From NCBI RefSeq assembly GCF_000002425.4, contig NC_037265.1:15058380-15122379 (forward strand): a DNA stretch of 64,000 nt, written 5' to 3'. A program made the position numbers and the translations under genes. How positions within the stretch are numbered: the first letter of the stretch is position 1; the number at the start of each line of letters is the position of its first letter. Under the pieces are notes generated by a model that worked only from the letters and a program-made list of their open reading frames with translations, was not told where the DNA came from and searched no databases. Below are positions 11,284 through 24,896 of the stretch, piece by piece. The DNA is from Physcomitrium patens. Lineage: Eukaryota > Streptophyta > Bryopsida > Funariales > Funariaceae.

Positions 11284-12439
11284 ATTTGGAGCATTTCTCT
11301 ACGTACAGCTTACCAGCATGTGTACAAATTTCTTTTCAGTTGTTCATGAATATTGATACGGCGGAACATGCTTCGAGTTCAGTTCCGATATCCTGCGCTG
11401 TGAAATGTGCCTTTGTGTCGAATACTTATACTTTTGTACATTTGTAGCATTTGGTTCTCTGAAGTTGATTGGAGGTGTAATACCGCAAATAAGGAAACTA
11501 TTCGGTTTGAGAGGCGAAATTCGGGTTAGCTGCAAGGAGGGTGGCATCAAGTACTCACCAGAAATAGAGGGCTAGGAAGGATAAAATTGGAATGCTGTTG
11601 ATAGCTTGAACCGAATCTTGGAAATTGTAATGTATTTGTGATCTTTCTACACATATTTCACTCAAGCTTATGTTACAATTGACTTTCAAATTTGTGTTCA
11701 TTTTTCTGCACAAATTTTCATGGAAAAGAGAATGAGTGAACCACCTAGTTCTGTTCTTTTCACCGCGTGGTCTCTTGTTTTAAAATGATAAAAATATCTA
11801 ACTTATGTCGTTTATTGACATTCAGATTTCTTGCACTGTAACAAGGACACTGCCGCTACAGTCTAAACTTGATCCATCTCTGAGGAATCTTTGAATACCC
11901 TGGACAGATTAGACAACTTTTGTGAATACCAGCAGTCGTCTAATTGTAAAAAGACACTCATGTGGTTCCAGAGTTTCAAGTGAAAGAAAGGTGAAAGAGT
12001 GATTGTGAAATCTTTGATTCCATTCCTAACATGAAGTGAGCTTCGCAACTCCAACTGAAGTTTCATATTGCAATTAGAGTGGAAGTGGGCGTCACACTTG
12101 AAACATGCTTTCATGTTTCCTAACCACTTTCATGAAACAGTTTCGAAATAATCATTATTCACTCAAAGTTTTCCATTGGCGTGGATTATTATGTTTCAAG
12201 CAGCACAATGGTGAATAATTATTTGGACTAGACTCGCAGAATCCATCTATTACTTCAGCAGCTTTTTAACCTTTTTCCATTGCAGATACCAAAAAAATCT
12301 TTTAATGGGGTTAACATGAAGTTCTTGCTCCGGGGAAAACCAATTTTAGGTGGATTATAATTTAGAATTGACGTTTCCTAATGTCAAGACGCAATGAACA
12401 ATGAGTTGATTAATAAACAACAGCCTTCAAAGGTGGGTT
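11284..12439. other. 3' region of SFR2 and convergent space to the esterase gene
   Basis: The first few hundred bases after the SFR2 stop are probably its 3' untranslated region. The rest separates two convergent genes. No further coding frame, RNA gene or repeat was recognised. Confidence 0.55.
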
Positions 12440-13387
12440 TCACTTGTATGCATTCTTAAGACACTCACAAGCCTGAGCAATGGCTGCCTTTGTGGCAGGC
12501 GTTTGAGCGAGAGCATTCAGCATTACGAAGTCATGGATAGTGCCCAGATATCTAGCAACGGTGACAGTCACGCCAGCTTCAATGAGCTTCCTCGCAAAGT
12601 TCTCCCCCTCGTCTCGCAGCACATCGAACTCACCAGTTATAACGAGAGCCGGCGGCATGCCTTTGAATACTTCCGTCGGTGCCCTCAATGGAGAAGCAGT
12701 CGGCTCCCCCCATACATCGTGATCCGGTGCATACTGATCCCAGAACCACTGCATGGCCTGAAGAGTGAGCCACGGCCCATCGTGAAACTCCTTATACGAT
12801 TCGGTATCGAACGATGCGTCGGTGACAGGGTAGAACAAGCACTGGAAGCAAAGCTTAGGGCCGCCTCGTTCCTTGCACATGATGGTCACAGCAATGGACA
12901 TATTGCCACCCACGCTGTCTCCACAGACCGCAAGCTTCGAGCTATCAACACCAATCGCATTCCCGTTCTCCGCAACCCACTTGGTCGCTGCAAAGGCTTC
13001 TTCGATGGGGATAGGGTACTGCGCTTCTGGTGAAGGGGAATAATTGACGAACACCACCGCACAGTTGGCTCCGTTCGCGATGCTGCGGACCAAACGGTCG
13101 TGAGTGTCCACGCCGCCGAGCACCCACCCTCCGCCGTGGAAATACATCGCCACAGGCAACTTGCTCTTGTTTCCACTCGGTCGCACGATGCGTACCGACA
13201 CTGGATGCTTGAAAGGGATGGTTCTGTCCTCGACGTCAGCTGACAATTTCTCGACGTAGCCTGCTTGTGCACCGCTCAGGACGGCGCGAGCATCTTTTGG
13301 TGCCAATGTGTAGATTGGAGGTCCTCCTTGTTTGGAAAGCACGTCTAGAAAGGCTTGAGTATCCTTTTCTATGATATTCTTCCCCAT
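12440..13387 (-). CDS. Alpha/beta-hydrolase fold-3 esterase (hormone-sensitive-lipase family), intronless
   Basis: A single uninterrupted frame of 315 residues. The oxyanion-hole motif HGGGW is at 84-88, the nucleophile Ser158 in GDSVGG, Asp255 in GEFDVLRDEG and His285 in GTIHDF, so the catalytic triad is complete. Members hydrolyse short-chain carboxyl esters; the substrate here is unknown. The frame extends four codons further upstream to a GTG, but the first ATG is at 13387 and no other in-frame ATG lies above it. No signal peptide is seen, which suggests a cytosolic enzyme. Unlike plant GID1/CXE carboxylesterases, the block around NYSPSPEAQYPIPIEEAF resembles bacterial and fungal esterases. 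Together with the lack of introns next to intron-rich neighbours, this suggests acquired origin, which remains inference. Confidence 0.92.
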   Translation of the reverse strand: MGKNIIEKDTQAFLDVLSKQGGPPIYTLAPKDARAVLSGAQAGYVEKLSADVEDRTIPFKHPVSVRIVRPSGNKSKLPVAMYFHGGGWVLGGVDTHDRLVRSIANGANCAVVFVNYSPSPEAQYPIPIEEAFAATKWVAENGNAIGVDSSKLAVCGDSVGGNMSIAVTIMCKERGGPKLCFQCLFYPVTDASFDTESYKEFHDGPWLTLQAMQWFWDQYAPDHDVWGEPTASPLRAPTEVFKGMPPALVITGEFDVLRDEGENFARKLIEAGVTVTVARYLGTIHDFVMLNALAQTPATKAAIAQACECLKNAYK

Positions 13388-15816
13388 CTCTACCGACACA
13401 ATGTCTCCAGAAGCTTAAGAACTCATCGCCTAAAACTCACAACATCGACAAAGATACGCAACGGGAAGAGATCCGCTCTTGTGTGAGTCAAACACACATT
13501 GACTTCTAATTGTCAACCAGTTGAATTCTTGCACTAATTGACATTTTCGAGAAGGGTGGTCTGCGGTCGTGCGTCGTCAATTCTTGTGCTAATCCTTGAC
13601 TTTTTACTCCCTGTGAGCACCACAGGGAATCAGCAGGTTTGCAACTGTTTCAGAGAACTGTTTCAATGAGAGTTTATTTTAAGAGAAACTCATTTGTGTG
13701 AAAAGAAGTTTGTGATCCATGGATGGACTCTAAATCCAATAGCAACATACCATTTGATGCAGGCTTGACTTGTGCACATGACTTTGGTGTGAAGGTTGCA
13801 CTGCATATAATAAAATTGTATGTTAGGTTTTTTTAATCATAATGGTCCTTAATGAAGGTAGAAGTGCTTACTTGCTTAGAGTTTGATGTGATATTTCAAT
13901 CTAATGATTATTATTTTTTTTCTATTGGTTTCAATTATTATTTTTAATAGCAATATGACAATAAAATGCAATGATTAAATTTACATGTACATGTTTAAGT
14001 ACTAATCACGGCTGTGAAGTGCTCTTTTCAGTTTTAAATATGTTTAATGCTAAATGTATTTTTATTATTAATACATGTTCATTTTTGCAATAAGGGAAAG
14101 AGATTTTCAACTAGTGTTTATAATGGAAAGATACATATTAATAATTACCTCACGCAAAAAAAATTAAAATTAAAATTGCAGATTGAAGATAATTTTGATA
14201 AATTCCAAGTAATCATATCAGTAAAATAATAAATGTTATGTAATAAACATTATTATTATTCTTATTATTATTTTTGTGAATGATTATTTTTGTATGTATG
14301 TGTATATATATATACACAAGGAAACAGAGGTACTCATTAATACATTCTTTCATTAATTCTTAACATTTTGAGCATTATTAAAATTGAATGTACCTTGACA
14401 TGAAGTTTCAATCACAGGAATATTGAAAAGAACACAGAAAAAGAGCACCAGAAACACACCAAACAGCACGGCAATTGAAGTGGCAATTCTGAAAAGTTAT
14501 GTCTTTTGAATAAAAAATTGCAACTCATGGTTATGTGGTAATCGATGGACAAAACAGTTACCAAAGGTTACATTGTTTAACAATTATGTAGCAAACAATT
14601 CTTATTAGCTAAATAATCATTTCACCATATCAATTGAAACAACAGTAGAATAATAGTACCAGGTATATATCTATATATATAATGTTTTGAAACAAATACA
14701 TATTCACAACATTATGCTAATGCAAAGATTCCAAGTACATTGCAATGTATTATGTACAAAAAAATTCAAAGAATTCCACAACCAACTGATCACCACATTT
14801 TTTGAAAAAATGATCACGTAACTTAAGATGGATTTAATATTTGCTCATGAACTCAGTTTCAAGATGTAATTGCATCAAATCAATTTCATTAGAGTTTTGC
14901 TATGCCATTCATTGGTCCACCAAAAAGCAACACAAACAGAAACCCAAATTCAAATCATGAACACAATCATCATGTTCAAATGATTTCTTATTTTCTATGT
15001 TTATTTATTTTTTTATTCTTTCTTAGTGAGCTGTAACATACGAAATTTTCACTTCTAACATTGAAGGTCATTCTGATACCCACACTTGATAAAAATAAAT
15101 ATACAAAAATAAATGATTAAGCTGTAAACAATTACTGTTTTCTATAGTGTGATTACTTCTCCTTACCTAGTTATTAGTTTTGAAGCAAGTATACGCAGGG
15201 GACAAATTGGATAACTTATAGTGATCGAATGCAGGACTTGTAAATACTGCTTAATATTGAATTAAATATTAAATACTGCTCAATATTGAGAGGATCAAAT
15301 AATGCAATTGGGTAGTTCCTAATGTGGAAAGAGACCGAAATCTCTATTACAGGAGTGGAAAATCGAAAACACATATGAATGAGATTAACGATTCATTCGT
15401 CCTTGGACATGTGAACCATGAAGACTTCGTGGCGGGTCCTATTTATTGTATGACTTGACGAATGCGTCGAGGATTGATTGATTGATTCAGGGCTGTTTCC
15501 ACATTTCGCTCAGTATTTCATTCTGGTCGTTGGAGACCAATTTAGTGGCTAAAAAGGAGTCGGTTAGTCAAAAGCTGCACATTTGTAGTCTAGTTTTCAG
15601 TCAATAAAGTGTTTCGACGCTGTTCGCACGTTTGAAGGGTGTGCGAAAACCATTACCAATATTGTTTTTTCTCTTTGGGTCTCGAAGAGCGAGGCTGTGT
15701 AGGGAACTGTCGTCGTGCCCCATCGCTGGACCTGCGAAGAGGAGGAGCAAGGATCGAACTTTGGGGTTCAGAAAGCACGACCGCTGGTTTTGTGGGGTGC
15801 TAGAGAGGTGTGGGAA
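13388..15816. other. Divergent intergenic region between esterase and alcohol dehydrogenase
   Basis: The region contains the promoters of both flanking genes, which point away from each other. The middle (13.8-15.2 kb) is AT-rich with short TA repeats (14303-14316, 14663-14682). From about 15600 composition rises, which probably marks the start of the dehydrogenase transcript. A frame open upstream of the dehydrogenase ATG (from 15715) has no ATG of its own and is taken as leader. Confidence 0.5.
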
Positions 15817-18384
<2,568 letters not shown>

Positions 18385-19302
18385 GAACTCCGATTCGCTG
18401 AAACATTGTTGAGATTCAATTTGATGCTCCAATTAGTTAGCGGATGTGGTATGATCATAGCCGACTTGTTTTCGATTGAACCACTGGCAGCTCGACACTT
18501 CTCAGGCTGCCGTTTCGGCCTACTCTGAGGTGTAGAGTCGATTCTAGTGAATATTGTCTTCACTTGTGTAATTTGCATACTTTCCCCAAAAAATTCAGAG
18601 CACAGCATCAACGTCCGGCGAATTCAGAAGGCAATAGTTCTGGATCACAGCACTTGTTTGAATCAACATTCGAATCTTGAGACCCTAATCCAGGGATGGC
18701 TGCTTGTGGAACTGATTTTTCATAGTTTATACTTCAACAGTTGGCATGGCTATCATATATGAGCTTTTGAATACATCTTGTATACGAGGAAGAATGGATT
18801 TTACATGAGAGACAAACAATGGAGTGTTAAGCAAGGAGTATTAAAGATTCTTTCCTGGTAAACATTTTCCCTTCATTTTATCAAATAGAGTATTAATTTT
18901 GTTTTGTTGACAAGAAATGTTTTTGAGTACTGAATATTGAATAGGGTTTGTGCAGGGTATAGAGAGGAAATCTATTCAGAGGTTAACTTGTAAGGAACAA
19001 TTTCTGTGTGCTGTGATCTGAATTTTGCTAGTAATGCATAAGGGACAAGATAGTCACAATGCTTTTAATGTTATCAATGTTGTCTTAATAATATCTAGCA
19101 CATTTATTTTTTTAATCCTGTAAATTTTCTATTCTTCTTTTAGCAATTATCAGTCGTGTTGCAGATGAGAACAATAAACATGTGAAAATATCTTTGAATT
19201 TCTGAAGCACTAATAAATTTATCTTGATTTTATTCATGTAAAATTTGACTAATTTTACTATTTTTTCCCCCTAGAAGACTCTTAAAACATAACGTAACAG
19301 CT

Positions 19303-19338
<36 letters not shown>

Positions 19339-19519
19339 TTCCTTTTTTATAAATGGTAACGATGATAGATTTTTACTACTATACATTCGATCCAATTATG
19401 CAACCAACATTTGTTTCGTTTTGTTTTAACACTCAACAACTTGATGATCTACATTTAATTGTTAAAAAAAAACACTGTTATATATATATATATATATATA
19501 TAATCGTGTTCTTCTTAAC

Positions 19520-19554
<35 letters not shown>

Positions 19555-19700
19555 CACGTGAAATAAAAAAATCCCGTAATTTTCAAAATGCACACACATG
19601 CACACATATCGCCTAAATTTAGGGCTGAGCTGTAAAGAGGACAATAATGTAAGCATGGTCTCCGTGTCACATCACCCACATGGCCACTTGTCGCGGGGGG
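18385..19700. other. Intergenic region with simple repeats
   Basis: This is the dehydrogenase 3' region followed by AT-rich spacer. Simple repeats include (TTTA)n at 19303-19341, two (AT)n blocks at 19477-19502 and 19524-19552, and a run of G at 19696-19706. No gene was seen. Confidence 0.6.
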
Positions 19701-20519
19701 GGGGGGTGTCTCGACCCCGCAAGGGGCTTCGTTTTGCTGAGTTTTAGTTGTTGCCTATTCTCCAGGCTCTGCTGTGACTTTTTGATCTTTTAGGGTTTAT
19801 TTGATTTTGTTTCAGTTTGGATCCGGATTTGGAACTGGTGAGTCTGATTAGCATCTCTGCGTTTGAGCTTGTTTTATGTGCGGAATGTTTTTCTTTGATT
19901 TTTTGATTCCTGTCTGCGTCGGAGTTGTTACGGCACCCGATTGATGTGGACGTCTTTGGATATTATGCCTTGCTAGGGCTTCTATGTGGTCTTACATGAC
20001 TTGGTCTATTGTGCAGGGCTTGGTGATCTTTAGTGTTGTTGATGCTTGTTTGATTTTTGTGAATGTGGATTTAATTGCGGAAGATGAAGGATTATCTGGG
20101 AGACTCTTCATCTGAGTGTTGCATTGATGTGATGTGCTAACACTGTCAAGGACCTGCATATGATAGCTTTCGTACACAATCTTATGGCCACCTGAGGCAT
20201 TGCTTACGGGTTAGGAGTGGAGAATTTACGTACAGGAAAGGATTAGTCGAAATTGACATTCTCTTGAATCCAGGTGCCTGGGTAGTCTTGTCTTGAAAGG
20301 GTAGTTTCGAGATGGGAATTTCTGAATTTCATGGTGTTTTTACTTTGTTTTTGATGTTTTGGCGTGAATTGCAGCTACTGGAAAACAGGTCTACAAACTA
20401 AAAGAGACTTCTCAGCACGGATGTGCAGGCTTTGTGGGCTGGGACGGCGCCGGCCATCTAATCCTTTTCCCGCTCCTCCCTCGAAGCCGCAGGACCAGAA
20501 CGCATCCGGTGCTGCGACG
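19701..20519 (+). promoter_or_regulatory. Promoter and spliced leader of the pectate lyase gene
   Basis: Composition rises at about 19620. A good donor (AACTG|GTGAG) at 19838 and an acceptor (TTGCAG) ending at 20374 suggest a 537-bp leader intron. After splicing, the first in-frame ATG is at 20421 (poor context) and the second at 20520 (A at -3, G at +4). The segment 20421-20519 is open and could add 33 residues to the protein. Confidence 0.5.
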
Positions 20520-22337
20520 ATGGAAGTTGGGCCATACACGAAGGTGGACACCCATCTTCGTGGTTTAGCACATGCAGCTGAAGGTTTTGGCCACAGTGCG
20601 AAGGGCGGTTTGGATGGAGAAATCTACCACGTTACCTCTTTGGCTGGTCAGTATAATCTATTTTCTTTTTCTGTGATCCTTGTGAAGCGCGAAAAAACGC
20701 ATGCCGTCTTGTAAAAATCCTTTATCCGAACACATTCTTGTGAACTAAGCTGAATTTTTTGAGCAGATGATGGACCAGGCACACTACGTAATGGATGCCG
20801 TAGTGAACAACCCCTTTGGATTGTGTTCGACGTGTCTGGCACAATTACTCTATCGTCTTACTGCCGAGTTCGGTCATGGAAGACTATCGATGGCCGAGGC
20901 CAATGCATAAGAATCACTGGAAAGGGTCTACAACTGAAGGATTGCGAGCACGTAATCATCTGCAATTTGATTTTAGACGGTGGTCGAGGTCACGACATTG
21001 ATGGCATACAAATGAAGCCAAATGTGAAGCATGTCTGGGTGGACCGATGCTCAATATCTGACTTCGACGATGGTTGCATTGACATCACTCGGGCGTCTAC
21101 TGACATAACTGTGTCGAGGTGAACAATATTTGGGTTTTTAAATGTCGTGTCGATATAATGAGATTGTACAATATACGGTATGTGCACCTGGTTTTTGTGT
21201 AATCTGATAAGGGATCGTACAATTCCAGATGTCATTTCAGTAATCACGACAAGACGATGCTGATTGGGGCTGATCCAAAACACGTGGATGACCGCTGCAT
21301 TCGAGTGACAATTCATCACTGCTTCTTCGATGGAACGAAACAACGCCATCCACGCTTGCGCTTTGGAAAAGTGCACCTCTACAATAATTACACTCGAGGG
21401 TGGACAGTTTATGCCATCTGTGCTAGCGTTGAGGCTCAGGTAACCACTATTTACGTGTCCGCTTATCTCTGATATGAAGCCAGCTGTAGACTATAGCTTT
21501 GCGATGCTTCGCAACAGATCACAGCAACATGTGTGTACTCTGATTTGTGAATTTTGTCTAAAGTCACGAATGATAGGTGAGTTACGTGGTGAATCTTGCA
21601 CAATGGTTGATCGGCTCGATTCTAGAGTTCTTCGGAGTTTTTATGATATTCCCAGGATCTCTCATTGTCAACGTTCTTGTAGAATGCTCTTTTCAATAAG
21701 TCGACCTTCAACGATATTTAGTCTTGAATACGTATTTAACTTATTGCCGTTTTGTGCAGATTCTATCGCAATGTTGTATATATGAAGCTGGTAGCAAGTT
21801 AAAAGCTTTTGAGTACTACCCTGAGAAGGTGATGACATGCTCATTTTCCTCGTTTATGTATTTCAGTAAAGCTTCTCATTCTGCCGTTTTCTTGCTCGAG
21901 TTGTAAACAGATGCAAATATTTGTTCCGTATTAGTGAGTGCAGCGAATAGAATAAATGTTGGGGGGCGCTTAATCCGTTTAGTAACCTTGAAATAGATCT
22001 TATATATTACTGTACAGTAATCATGGTATATTTTGCGAACATTTTGAACACAAGTCTCCATGCCTGCAATTTTTCGCACTAATATTTTCCTTTTTAGCAG
22101 GCTGGTGACACGGGTTACGAGTCAGCAGGTAGTATCCGGTCGGAAGGGGATGTGTTTTTAAAAGGTGCCCAAGGGCGAGTAGATAATCCAGATCAAGTCT
22201 TCCAGCCTCAGAAATTCTATTCATCGTGGACACTTGAGGGCGCCAACGATGCTCTAATGAAGAAAGTAAAGAGTATTGCTGGCTGGCAGAAAATCTTGAG
22301 ACCTCCTGATGTGACGCCCGCCCACTCAAGCTCTTGA
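20520..22337 (+). CDS. Pectate lyase family PL1 protein
   Basis: Exons 20520-20646, 20767-21118, 21229-21439, 21760-21828, 22101-22337; 331 residues. Pectate lyases cut de-esterified homogalacturonan by beta-elimination with calcium. Visible motifs are TIDGRGQ, the Ca-site strand GGRGHDIDGIQMKP, the WVDRCSISDFDDGCIDIT block and QRHPRLRFGKVH with the catalytic arginine. The N-terminus (MEVGPYTKVDTHLRGLAHAA) aligns with the start of the short plant subgroup (Arabidopsis At3g09540/At3g55140 type), which supports start 20520; 20421 is the alternative and would give 364 residues. No secretory signal peptide is visible in either form. That is odd for a wall enzyme, though it is a known trait of this subgroup. 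Confidence 0.93.
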
Positions 22338-23224
22338 GATATTGTGCACATTCGGTTTCAAATACCCTGTATTCATTTCTTCGGCATCCGATCGAATCTA
22401 GAAGCACAGAAAAGGTTGTTTTAACTAGATGTCTCCACAATCCCTTAATCCCGCCACGATGGACAGTTCATGAACGATGTTTTGGGGTTGGAATTGTGTT
22501 GGCCTTTCTCAGCTCAGACAGAAGACACCTGCACGCTGTGGAAGAAATTCCAGGATGTATATTTATTTTGTAGAATATGTGTTTTGGTCTGCATCTATGT
22601 TCTGTTGGATATTTGGCATTTTACCTTCTTGTGTTCCAACAGGCACGAATTTTTACCAGTTGAATTGAAATTAACCCTGCTTTTTGCTATGGCAGTCTTC
22701 TCCTCTTTATTTCCTACCGTTTGTTGTACATGTTCCGAGTCGTAAATTATTCATTCACTTTTTCGTAACATGGTTACAGAATCTCCTGACCTTTGCCTAT
22801 TTGCACCACTTTCAATGAAACCTAACCACTGACATTGTACTTACGTAAGAAATGTTAGATTTTGTAACTCATTTTAAATGGAGAGAGGAGAATGTTAGAT
22901 TATTTTGTAAATCATTTTAAGTAGAATTTTTTTAGATATTTCAAGCATTAAGAATGATTTTAGTTTTACCAATTTTAATCACGTAATTGCAAAACCATTT
23001 GGATTTAAAAAGCAAAAAGATGTCCAAAATAAATAAATAAATAAATAAATAATCATTATGATGAACTAATAATATTTTGATTTTTTTTAAAAAATATTTT
23101 ATTATATTTTGTGTAATGTAGGTGAATGCCATTTTTTCATAAACATGTGTAGTAATGTTAAATAATAATGGTTAAGATTCAATTAGTGGAAGATCTTTAT
23201 TAATGATATTTTATGTTTTTTTAA
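22338..23224. other. Pectate lyase 3' region and AT-rich spacer
   Basis: This covers the 3' untranslated region to about 22750, then AT-rich DNA with an AATA tetramer run at 23028-23052. No gene was seen. Confidence 0.6.
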
Positions 23225-24470
23225 TAAAGTCTTCATCTAAAAAACAAGGTGAATCTCTTGAATCTAATAAGACAAAGATTTGTGATTCTTAGGTTTTAAA
23301 CAAACTTCTATTACAAAACAAGCAAAGGGTTCTTAAAAAAGAATAGGATCTTTACTAGATGTTGCATTCAATTCCAATCAACTCTCTATTATAGCTAGAC
23401 AAACTTGTTTTCTAATACATTATCTTCTTTAACAACCATGCTCTTCATTTTGTGGTTGCATTGTTTCTATAGATAATATTAAACAATGTACTTAGATTCT
23501 TCAAAATATAAGCATAATCCTTTTTCATGATATCAAGTCTTTTATTGCTTAATGAGAGGTTTAAAATATATCATATTAATTTGCATAGGTTTTAATTTTG
23601 ATGATTAAGTTTTTGAAAACCTAAGAATTTTTATTATGTCTTGATTTTTTTTTTTTTTTTTCTAACCAAGTCCTTACTCTTGGTATATTTTAAAAAGTTG
23701 ATTATTGCATGCAATAGCTTGAATAATAAAATATTCTAATAAATTTGCTTTTAACATCAATAATAATAAACCTTTGAGTATATCTTTTAACCTATATGAG
23801 AGTTTATTGATACAAGCTTTATTATTCCAATCCACATTGCTATCAAGATTTTGGAATTTGACAATATAGATGGTAGCTAATCATGAGCCTTATTATAAAG
23901 ATAAGAATTCTATTATTGCTATCTTTTTTCAATTACTTTCTCCAAATGTGGTTGTAAATACTTCTAAGAATGAATTTAGATTATATAAAAATTGTGAATC
24001 CTTTTCCATCAAAGATACAAATCAAGAAAGAAAACTTTTATATAAGAATATATCTTTAAGTCTACTTCGAAAAAAATCATCAAGGTATTGACAGAAATAT
24101 AATTTTAGATAGAGTTTGACTTTATGTAAAAATCCTCGTAAGATTGATCTTGTTCCATTAAACTTCTCCAACATATTAATCTTTACCTCTACTAGACTAG
24201 TAGTAGTAAGTCTTTTTGAATTTATTTGTAAGATTGAATTACTTGTTTTTTTCAATTATAAAACTTTTTTGTATAGATGTTTGATCTCATTGTTTACTTT
24301 TTTTTATAAGCATAAAAATAGTACTTCCATAGTTGATATTGTTGATATGTGAAATTTCTACCTTAAGAATATTGAGAAGTTTGTAAATATTTGCAACATG
24401 ATTCTTACTTCCAATAAATTTAGCATTCATAATTTCTTCTTCTATCTCTATAATAAACAACTTTAACAAA
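23225..24470 (-). mobile_element. Older, heavily decayed copy of the same Gypsy family (protease to gag)
   Basis: The plus-strand text of 23231-23330 follows the protease segment at 1531-1630 (for example CTTCATCTAAAAAACAAG against CTTCATCTAAGAAACAAG, and CTTGAATCTAATAA in both). The text at 23555-23600 follows the segment near 1855-1890. At about 24140-24180 a minus-strand frame encodes KFNGTRS, matching KFDGTRS of the first gag. Nearly every difference replaces C by T or G by A, and no long frame survives. The LTR probably lies between 24.7 and 25.2 kb but could not be bounded. The boundary coordinates are approximate. Confidence 0.7.
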
Positions 24471-24863
24471 ATTACAAATCAAATTAAAGAAGAATAATTT
24501 GCAAGTTCTAACATTAAATAAAAAATTTTACAAAAAAAAAGGTTGTGTATTTTTTTAATAAAGAAATAAATATTCAAAAAAAAAAAAATAGTTTAAAGAT
24601 AGGTAGTTTGTATCCTTTAAAGTAAAATATAAGAAATATTATAATTTATTCATTTTTGAAATAAAATAAAAATAACAAATTATCACTCTTGACAACCATT
24701 AAGAACATGAATCATAACAAAACTTTAATGAAATAATATATTTTTATAGCATTAAAAAGAGTGAAAGTAAAAAAATCAAATTTAGATTTAACATAGAAAC
24801 TAATATGGCTACTTCCAAATATAAGAAGACTAGAAGTTCTTGAAATAAGACTAAGAACAAGAG

Positions 24864-24896
<33 letters not shown>

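Noticed and set aside
12503..13033. 176-codon plus-strand frame opposite the esterase
   Set aside because: It lies fully antisense to a gene with a complete catalytic triad and is an artefact of codon bias on the other strand.
19477..19616. Frame rich in Tyr/Ile repeats near 19.5 kb
   Set aside because: It is a translation of the (AT)n microsatellite.
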